DNA of 25,445 bases from JAEUMW01 sp039807745 (GTDB taxonomy: Bacteria; Pseudomonadota; Gammaproteobacteria; Burkholderiales; JAEUMW01). Shown in pieces: positions 1-8,012 of this stretch. Under the pieces are notes generated by a model, which was not told the DNA's origin, searched no databases, and saw only the letters and a list, made by a program, of their open reading frames with translations. The stretch lies in NCBI GenBank assembly GCA_039807745.1, contig JBDHRV010000040.1, positions 1 through 25,445 on the forward strand, in the 5' to 3' direction. The position numbers and the translations under genes are program-made. The first letter of the stretch is position 1, and each line of letters starts with the position of its first letter.

Positions 1-125
1 GTTGAAAAGATCCCCGTGACATGGAACTTGGGTCGCCTCGCTGCTATCCTCATATGATCCCTTGACCGAGGTCGAACGATCGCAAGTCGCGGCAGGTTAT
101 TGGAATGCTCCGAAGAGGCTGTACT

Positions 126-215
126 TGCAGGAGTTTACAAAGGTAACCTTTCCTGCAGTCTGGCATACGCGACACGGCGCGGTAACAATTTCACGCTTCG
201 TTGTAGTTGTTACCG
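126..215. repeat. Cluster of inverted repeats with a GGTAAC core in the left gene-free stretch
   Basis: The first 299 bases contain no ORF I can support as a gene. They hold nested dyads: TGCAGGA at 126-132 pairs with TCCTGCA at 151-157, and between them AAAGGTAACCTTT (139-151) is a near-perfect palindrome around one central base. A second dyad, CGGTAACAA (180-188) and TTGTTACCG (207-215), is perfect over 9 bp with an 18-base spacer. The core GGTAAC thus occurs three times (142-147, 181-186, and inverted at 209-214). There is no T-tract, so a terminator is unlikely. Operator-like binding sites for a gene beyond the left edge are possible. The repeats are seen directly; the function is inference. 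Confidence 0.45.
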
Positions 216-220
216 GTCGC

Positions 221-242
221 GGTGCGCGCCACCGGGCGCACC
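221..242. repeat. GC-rich hairpin downstream of the hydrolase gene
   Basis: GGTGCGC (221-227) and GCGCACC (236-242) form a perfect 7-bp stem with an 8-base loop. It lies about 60 bases beyond the stop codon of the minus-strand hydrolase. No T-run follows on either strand, so it is at best a weak or factor-assisted transcription end point. Confidence 0.3.
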
Positions 243-299
243 GCCGCCGGCCGGAGCCCGGGACAGTCCCAGTTTCGTAGAAACCCCGCAGACCGCAGG

Positions 300-1250
300 T
301 TAGTTCTGAAAGGCGCGCGTCAACGCCCCGCCTGCGAGGCGGGTGGCTTCACCCGCGGCAGCGAACATCTTGCCGAGGGTGACAAAGCCGTGGACCATGC
401 CTTCGAAACAGCGATGCTCCACGCTCACCCCTGCCGCCTGCAGATGCTGCACGTAGGCGATGCAGTCGTCGAGCAGAGGATCGAAGCCCGCCGTGATCAC
501 GAGCGTCGGCGGCAGACCGTCGAGATCGTGTCGCAAGAGGGGCGACGCCCGCCAATCGACGTAGTCGTGCGCATGGCGCAAATACTTGTTCTGGAAATAG
601 CGGATCGACTCCAGATCGAGCAGATAGCCGCGTCCGAACTGATGCCATGATGGGCGTTCGCTGGCTTGGTCGGTCGCCGGATAGATTAGAAGCTGAAACA
701 CCAGCGCGGGTGCACCCCGATCGCGGGCCAGGATTGCTGTCACAGCCGCCAGGTTGCCCCCCGCGCTGTCGCCCCCAACCGCGATGAGCCCCGCATCCAC
801 TCCGAGTGTTTCAGCGTTCTCACTGGCCCACACGGTCGCCGCATAGGCGTCGTCGACGGCCGCAGGAAACGGATGTTCGGGCGCCAGGCGATAATCGACC
901 GACAGCACGGCGCAACTTGCTTCGTTCGCGAGCGTCCGACACAGGGGGTCGTAGCTGTCGAGGTCGCCGACAGTCCACCCGCCGCCATGAAAAAAAATCA
1001 GCAATGGCAGCCTTGCCGTCGCGGTGCTTCCCGCTGCCCGATACAGACGCGCCGGAATGGTCCCGCCCTCGCCCGTGATCTCGATCTCGCGCACCGCGGC
1101 CACGGCTGGTGCCTCGGAGCTGAAATAGGCGAACAGCTTGCGCGTTTCGTCGCGCGCCTTGGCGACATCCAGCGTGTGGAACGCCGGCGCCGCCGCACGC
1201 GCGACGATATCCATCAGTGCCTTGGCTTGCGGGTCCAGTGTCTTGCTCAT
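300..1250 (-). CDS. Alpha/beta hydrolase, hormone-sensitive-lipase (HSL) type esterase
   Basis: This 316-aa protein is a cytoplasmic carboxylesterase of the HSL-like (family IV) alpha/beta hydrolase group, which cleaves short acyl esters. The oxyanion-hole motif HGGGW is at residues 88-92, the nucleophile elbow GDSAGG at 160-165 (Ser162), the likely acid Asp257 in GFDPL and the catalytic His287 in VHGF, so the triad is complete. DYRLAPEHPFPA (119-130) is also typical of this family. There is no signal peptide. Length is normal for the family (about 300-320 aa). The ATG at 1250 has an AGG about 8 bases upstream. It lies 85 bp downstream of the VanZ-like gene on the same strand and may share its transcript. 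The physiological substrate cannot be told from sequence. Confidence 0.9.
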   Translation of the reverse strand: MSKTLDPQAKALMDIVARAAAPAFHTLDVAKARDETRKLFAYFSSEAPAVAAVREIEITGEGGTIPARLYRAAGSTATARLPLLIFFHGGGWTVGDLDSYDPLCRTLANEASCAVLSVDYRLAPEHPFPAAVDDAYAATVWASENAETLGVDAGLIAVGGDSAGGNLAAVTAILARDRGAPALVFQLLIYPATDQASERPSWHQFGRGYLLDLESIRYFQNKYLRHAHDYVDWRASPLLRHDLDGLPPTLVITAGFDPLLDDCIAYVQHLQAAGVSVEHRCFEGMVHGFVTLGKMFAAAGEATRLAGGALTRAFQN

Positions 1251-1335
1251 CGAAGCCCTGGCATGTTTCCGAAGCTGGATTCAACAAGGCCGCAGGCAAG
1301 TCTCGATCGGCAGACGCGAGCAAGACGCCGAGCCG

Positions 1336-2532
1336 TCAAGGCACCGGACTGGCGATCGGGGGGGCGGCAACACGGCTCCACATCAGGGCAAGACCCCCCC
1401 CGGCAACGATCCCGGCAGCATCGATCGCCCAATCGACCACCGAGGGTGTTCGACTTACGGTGAGGAACTGAATGACTTCGGCTGCCGCGGCGAACAGGAG
1501 CAAGGCCGTGCCGGTGGTCGCGAGTTCCGTTGCCGCACTGGCCAGGCTGCGACGCGCGATGGACGAGACGGCAACCCACGCGAGCATCCCGAAAAGGGTG
1601 AAGTGGCCGAGCTTCTTGACCGTGAACACGAGCCCGAACGGCCATCCCAGAGCCCTCCTCGCCTCATTCGTCCAGCGCGGCCGGGAAACCGCAGACCCGG
1701 CAGCGGAAGGCGCGGCAGCGAACGGTTCGGCGACCACCAGACCGTTGACGGTGTCGGCACTGCGATCCACGATCTGCTCGATCGTCGATTCGGGCGCAGC
1801 CACACCGGCGATGATCACGATGGCGATCGCGACGATGGCCGGGCCGAGCGGTCGATCGAAGAGGCGCGCCAGCCACGCGCAATAGACGAGTGCCGCGCAC
1901 CAGAGCACCGCGAAGAAGGCGCGCCAGAAGAAGGCTGAGGACTTTTCGGCAGCCGGAATGAGCCGCACATCGTCGACCCACAGCGTGCCGGAGGCCGCCA
2001 GGTTCTGCACGTTGATCTGCACAGCCACGGTGTCGTTCGGAACCCGGATCACGCGCTCGCACAGCCGCCACGCCGTCGATCCGTCCAACTCGCAGATCTC
2101 GTGCGGGGCTCGACGATCCTCGCGATCGACGAACGAGAGCAGCACGCGTGCAGTATTCCAGCCGTTCCTGCCGTGCACGATGGCGTCGGTGCGCACTCGT
2201 GCCGACACACGGAGGAACCCGGCTCCGGGTAGCTGCCCGACGGTGTAGTTGAGACTGCTGCCGCGTCCGGCGTGTGGCGCCAGCCGCACCGCGCCCGATG
2301 CACCGACGCCGCCCTGCGGCTCCCACGCGACGCGCGGCCCGCGTACGTGCCAGGCGCCGCCCGCGGTGAGGGGCGACTGCTCCATGTTGCCGCCCGCGAC
2401 GAGGTTGTCACCGATGTCTCGATGCAGATCGTAGTGCGTGAAGAAAAACGCCATCACGGCAAGAAAGATGGCGGCAAGCAGCAGCCCGAGCGCGGGCTTC
2501 GACAGAGGTGTCGCGACGTGATCTGGGGGCAT
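1336..2532 (-). CDS. VanZ-like membrane protein with an extracytoplasmic beta-rich domain
   Basis: This is a 398-aa membrane protein. A first transmembrane helix (about residues 13-32) is followed by a roughly 165-residue hydrophilic region (about 35-195), rich in beta-strand-like segments and ending in GTLWVDDVRLIP, a pattern common in carbohydrate-binding jelly-roll modules. Further helices lie near 201-222, 231-248, 307-325, 340-357 and 367-386. The C-terminal part matches VanZ-like proteins: KKLGHFTLFGMLAW at 306-319, then AEVIQF (351-356), R361 and D368. VanZ was named for low-level teicoplanin resistance, but most homologues have no known function. I chose the ATG at 2532; a TTG at 2550 would add six residues. 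Neither start has a convincing ribosome site. The domain call is firm for the VanZ part and inferred for the jelly-roll part. Confidence 0.78.
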   Translation of the reverse strand: MPPDHVATPLSKPALGLLLAAIFLAVMAFFFTHYDLHRDIGDNLVAGGNMEQSPLTAGGAWHVRGPRVAWEPQGGVGASGAVRLAPHAGRGSSLNYTVGQLPGAGFLRVSARVRTDAIVHGRNGWNTARVLLSFVDREDRRAPHEICELDGSTAWRLCERVIRVPNDTVAVQINVQNLAASGTLWVDDVRLIPAAEKSSAFFWRAFFAVLWCAALVYCAWLARLFDRPLGPAIVAIAIVIIAGVAAPESTIEQIVDRSADTVNGLVVAEPFAAAPSAAGSAVSRPRWTNEARRALGWPFGLVFTVKKLGHFTLFGMLAWVAVSSIARRSLASAATELATTGTALLLFAAAAEVIQFLTVSRTPSVVDWAIDAAGIVAGGGLALMWSRVAAPPIASPVP

Positions 2533-2623
2533 CCGCGGCGAGAGGGGCAATCAGGGGAAGTGCTGTGTACCACGGCGTCCGCGCCGCGCGCAACGCTCGC
2601 CCGGACGAGCGTTGCGGCCGCCG

Positions 2624-3107
2624 TCAGAGGAAGCGATCGAGCAGTCTGCGGCTTGCGTGGTCCAGAGCGCCGAGATCGCGCACCAGGAACCGGATGCCGT
2701 GGCGGTCGGCGATCAATAGACCCGATCGGCCGAGCCTGCGGATGTCCTCCTCTGCCTTCAGCACGAGGACGGCATCGCCCCGGTCCGTTTCCACCTCCCA
2801 CGTACTCGGTGTGGCAAAGCTCGATACGCTGCGCAGACGGAGGATCTCGGGCACGAAGTCGCGGCTCGCGAGCTCCTCTTCGAGCAGCGCCCGGGTGTCG
2901 GCGCGCAGATCCGACAGGCGCTCGATCCACGCGAGCTCGTGACCGTCGCTGCCGACCAGCGCGATGCTGTCGCCCGGCGCCGAAATAGGAAAGGCACACA
3001 CCGGTATCACCCCCTCGTGGCTGCGTCCGTCGGACGTGACCAGCATCAGACGCCCGAACGCGTTGCGGGACAGCCGCAGCTCGGGGGGCGACATCTTTCC
3101 GGTTGCG

Positions 3108-3136
<29 letters not shown>
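2624..3136 (-). CDS. DUF1854 family protein, cyanophycin-associated
   Basis: This 170-aa soluble protein has no signal peptide or membrane segment. It resembles the DUF1854 family in its middle and end: W..ETDRGDAVLVLKAEEDIRRL, then LLIADRHGIRFLVRDLGALDHASRRLL. DUF1854 genes are known to sit beside cyanophycin synthetase genes and a dedicated ABC transporter in proteobacteria, as here; their molecular role is not established. The start at 3136 is preceded by a strong ribosome site, AAGGAGA, about 6 bases away. It overlaps the last 29 bases of the ABC transporter gene, so the two are probably translationally coupled. The reading frame continues upstream to 3208, but that would extend the overlap and has no better ribosome site. 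It could be a regulatory or accessory subunit of the transporter (inference). Confidence 0.8.
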
Positions 3137-5411
<2,275 letters not shown>

Positions 5412-5557
5412 TGTCGCGTGCAGATCCTGCGGGAAAACCCCGCGTTCGAGGCGGGTCCGGGATTGCGCTCCGGGTGGAGCACAGCTACGAAACGTTGCAG
5501 GAACCCGCGGCGTTGACGAGAACCCCCGCGGCGCCGGGCATCCTGCCCCCGGAAACT

Positions 5558-5600
5558 TGCCGTTGGCTTATCCGGATTTCTGACACCACCGCTAACGGCA
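5558..5600. repeat. Inverted repeat in the divergent promoter region
   Basis: TGCCGTTGGC (5558-5567) and GCTAACGGCA (5591-5600) are inverted repeats matching at 9 of 10 positions, separated by 23 bases. The second arm is followed by TGATTTTTCT. It lies in the AT-richer part of the divergent spacer, so an operator for a regulator controlling both operons is a reasonable guess. No regulator gene is visible nearby. Confidence 0.4.
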
Positions 5601-5706
5601 TGATTTTTCTGGAGTATACCGCAAACCTTCGCTTCCGATCGTGCTCGGCCATTGATTTTCAGTGCTTTCCTGTCGTCGCCGGCGGCGCTCGTGCGTTAAC
5701 CGGGCA

Positions 5707-5733
5707 ACGGGCGCCCGGGCGGTCGGCGCCCGT
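5707..5733 (+). promoter_or_regulatory. Strong leader hairpin 40 bases before the short CphA-like gene
   Basis: ACGGGCGCC (5707-5715) and GGCGCCCGT (5725-5733) form a perfect 9-bp GC-rich stem with a 9-base loop. It ends 40 bases upstream of the ATG at 5774 and is followed by GGATCCAGGAAAAAGTG rather than a U-run, so it does not look like an intrinsic terminator. If transcription starts upstream, this stem would sit in the 5' untranslated leader and might affect mRNA stability or translation. It leaves the ribosome site AAGG (5764-5767) unpaired. Confidence 0.45.
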
Positions 5734-5773
5734 GGATCCAGGAAAAAGTGCCCGCCCTTCCGCAAGGTAACTC

Positions 5774-7981
5774 ATGAAAAGACGAGACATCGAGATTCTT
5801 CGCGTCCTGCACTTGCGTGGACCCAATATGTGGACCTACACCCCGGTCCTGGAAGCCTGGATCGACATTGGTGAGCTGGAGGATGCGCCCTCCAACACCA
5901 TTCCCGGATTCTACGAACGCCTGTCGTCGTGGGTCCCGTCGCTGGTGGAACACCGCTGCAGCTACGGCGAACGGGGCGGCTTCCTGCGCCGTGTGCAGGA
6001 GGGCACGTGGCCGGCGCACATCCTCGAGCACGTCACCCTTGAACTGCAGGTCCTGGCGGGCATGGCGGGCGGATTCGGACGGGCGCGCGAAACTTCCACG
6101 CGCGGGATCTACAAGGTGGTGGTCACCGCTTGGCACGAAAAGGTCACGCGCGACGCGCTCCAGGCCGGACGAGATCTGGTGATGGCCGCAATCGAGGATC
6201 GGCCGTTCGACGTGGCCGCCGCCATCGAAGGTCTGCGCGACGGCGTCGACACCTACTGTCTCGGACCCAGCACCGCCTGCATCGTGAACGCTGCCGAGGA
6301 GCGCGGCATCCCGGCGATCCGTCTGTCGCGGGGCAATCTCGTGCAGCTGGGTTACGGCGCGCAACAGCATCGCATCTGGACCGCCGAAACCGATCGTACC
6401 AGTGCGATCGCGGAGAGCATCTCCCGCGACAAGGACCTGACCAAGAGCCTGCTCGGATCCTGCGGCGTGCCGGTGCCCGAGGGGCGGCTCGTGGAGAGCG
6501 CGGAGGATGCCTGGCAGGCGGCCGAGGAAATCGGCCTCCCGGTCGTGGTAAAGCCAACGGATGGCAATCACGGCCGCGGCGTGTTCACCGATCTTACCGA
6601 CCGCGGCGAGATCGAAGCCGCCTACCACGTCGCCCGCGAGGAAGGCAGCGGGGTCATCGTCGAGCGGTGCGTAGCCGGGCTCGAACATCGGCTGCTCGTC
6701 GTCGGCGGTCGCGTGGCGGCGGCCGCGAAGGGCGAGCTCGCCGCGGTGGTGGCGGACGGTCGCTCGACGATCCGCGACCTCGTCCAGAACCAGCTCAACT
6801 CCGATCCGCGGCGCGGCGACACCGAGGACTTTCCGTTGAATCCCGTTCGCATGAACTCGACCGTGCGCACCGACCTGGCGCGGCAGGGCTTCACGCCGGA
6901 GTCGGTGCCGCCGGCAGGCGCCTCCATCCTGATCCAGCGCAACGGCAACGTCGCCTTCGACGTCACTGACCGCGTGCACCCCGACGTCGCCACGGCTGCA
7001 GCGCTCGCCGCGCGCGTGGTCGGACTCGACATCGCAGGCATCGACCTGGTGGCAGAAGACATCGGGCGGCCGCTCGAGGAGCAAGGCGGCGCAATCGTCG
7101 AGGTCAATGCCGGCCCCGGCCTGCTCATGCATCTGAAGCCGGCGGACGGCGCCCCGCGTCCGGTCGGACGCGCCATCGTCGACCACCTCTTCCCCGCGGG
7201 CAGCAACTGCCGCATCCCGATCGTGGGGGTCGCCGGCGCGAACCACACCACGCTCATCGCGCGCCTCGTCACCTGGATGCTCCACCTTGCAGGCAGGCAG
7301 GTAGGCCTCGCGTGTCAGAGCGGGCTGTACCTCAACCGGCGGCGGATCGAGGGCGGCAACGCGGCGAACTGGGAGGCAGGGCAAAGGCTGCTCATGAACC
7401 GCGCGATCGAAGCCGCGGTGTTCGAGAATGGCGCGCGGACGATCCTCGCAGAGGGTCTTGCCTACGACCGCTGCCAGGTGGGCGTGGTCACCGACCTGGG
7501 GGAGCCCAGCGAGGTCGCCGAATTCGACGTGCGCGACGCAGACCAGCTCTACACGGCTTTGCGCACGCAGGTCGACGTGGTGCTGCCGCACGGCGCGGCG
7601 GTACTGAATGCCCACGACCCGCACGTGGTCGAAATGGCGCCTTTGTGTGATGGCGAGGTGATCTTCTACGGGCTCGACTCGAGCTTCCCGATCATCGCCG
7701 AGCACCTGACCCAAGGTCGGCGCGCCGTGTTCTTGAGCGACGGGCAGGTGGTACTGGGCAAGGGTGCAGAGATCACGCCGCTCGCCACGCTCGAGGGTGC
7801 GTCACGCAGGCGAAACGGCAAGCCGAAACCACCGGCGGAAGCCGTGCTTGCGGCGGTGGCCGCGGCCGTCGCCCTCGACCTCGCGCACGATGCGGTCGCC
7901 ACCGCCATCGAAACCTTCGACTCGAACGGTGCGGGAGCCGCGCGCGCCAACGGCCGTGCCGCCAAAGTCGCGGTCTGCTAG
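5774..7981 (+). CDS. Short cyanophycin synthetase-like protein (CphA'/CphA2-like) with a degenerate Mur-ligase domain
   Basis: This 735-aa paralogue of the next gene has the cyanophycin synthetase order: N domain (about 1-160, LRGPNMW at 14-20), ATP-grasp domain (about 210-475, VVVKPTDGNHGRGV at 257-270, VEVNAGPG at 442-449) and a Mur-ligase-like domain. In that last domain the P-loop GTNGKTTT reads GANHTTLI (488-495): the essential Lys is Thr492 and the preceding Gly is His. The GDHLG stretch of its paralogue is also lost, and the protein stops before the final Mur C-terminal domain. The ATP-grasp site, which adds Asp in normal CphA, looks intact. The N domain keeps H82xxE85H86xxxE90. This matches CphA2-type enzymes, known in cyanobacteria to polymerise beta-Asp-Arg dipeptides with one active ATP site; the same role here is inference. 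The ribosome site AAGG is 6 bases before the ATG. The next synthetase starts 31 bp downstream, so they form an operon. Confidence 0.85.
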   Translation: MKRRDIEILRVLHLRGPNMWTYTPVLEAWIDIGELEDAPSNTIPGFYERLSSWVPSLVEHRCSYGERGGFLRRVQEGTWPAHILEHVTLELQVLAGMAGGFGRARETSTRGIYKVVVTAWHEKVTRDALQAGRDLVMAAIEDRPFDVAAAIEGLRDGVDTYCLGPSTACIVNAAEERGIPAIRLSRGNLVQLGYGAQQHRIWTAETDRTSAIAESISRDKDLTKSLLGSCGVPVPEGRLVESAEDAWQAAEEIGLPVVVKPTDGNHGRGVFTDLTDRGEIEAAYHVAREEGSGVIVERCVAGLEHRLLVVGGRVAAAAKGELAAVVADGRSTIRDLVQNQLNSDPRRGDTEDFPLNPVRMNSTVRTDLARQGFTPESVPPAGASILIQRNGNVAFDVTDRVHPDVATAAALAARVVGLDIAGIDLVAEDIGRPLEEQGGAIVEVNAGPGLLMHLKPADGAPRPVGRAIVDHLFPAGSNCRIPIVGVAGANHTTLIARLVTWMLHLAGRQVGLACQSGLYLNRRRIEGGNAANWEAGQRLLMNRAIEAAVFENGARTILAEGLAYDRCQVGVVTDLGEPSEVAEFDVRDADQLYTALRTQVDVVLPHGAAVLNAHDPHVVEMAPLCDGEVIFYGLDSSFPIIAEHLTQGRRAVFLSDGQVVLGKGAEITPLATLEGASRRRNGKPKPPAEAVLAAVAAAVALDLAHDAVATAIETFDSNGAGAARANGRAAKVAVC

Positions 7982-8012
7982 CGGCACCACCCCTTCAAAC
8001 CAGGAAATCTGC

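Larger units (their letters stand above)
5412..5773. promoter_or_regulatory. Divergent intergenic region between the ABC/DUF1854 operon and the cyanophycin synthetases
   Basis: This 362-bp gene-free spacer must contain the start signals for both divergent operons. I see a good minus-strand -10-like box TATACT at 5618-5613 but no matching -35 at normal spacing. On the plus strand I find no convincing sigma70 pair. It holds two notable dyads, listed separately (5558-5600 and 5707-5733), and a small GCGGG/CCCGC hairpin at 5429-5443 close to the ABC gene start. A region from about 5565 to 5660 is clearly AT-richer than the surrounding DNA, as expected of a promoter region. Confidence 0.5.

Noticed and set aside
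62..303. Small open frames at the left edge (72 and 67 codons)
   Set aside because: They overlap each other in different frames, have no ribosome site I can support and no family-like sequence; the region looks regulatory or non-coding.
5513..5541. TTGACG in the divergent spacer as a promoter
   Set aside because: The expected -10 position is GC-rich (around GGGCA), with no TATAAT-like sequence.
5696..7714. A 672-codon open frame on the minus strand opposite the short CphA-like gene
   Set aside because: The plus-strand protein has clear ATP-grasp and family motifs; the antisense frame shows none and has no ribosome site.
5774..7981. The short CphA-like gene as a pseudogene
   Set aside because: The frame is intact over 735 codons, the ATP-grasp domain and N-domain motif are kept, and losses are confined to the Mur domain, as in functional CphA2-type proteins.
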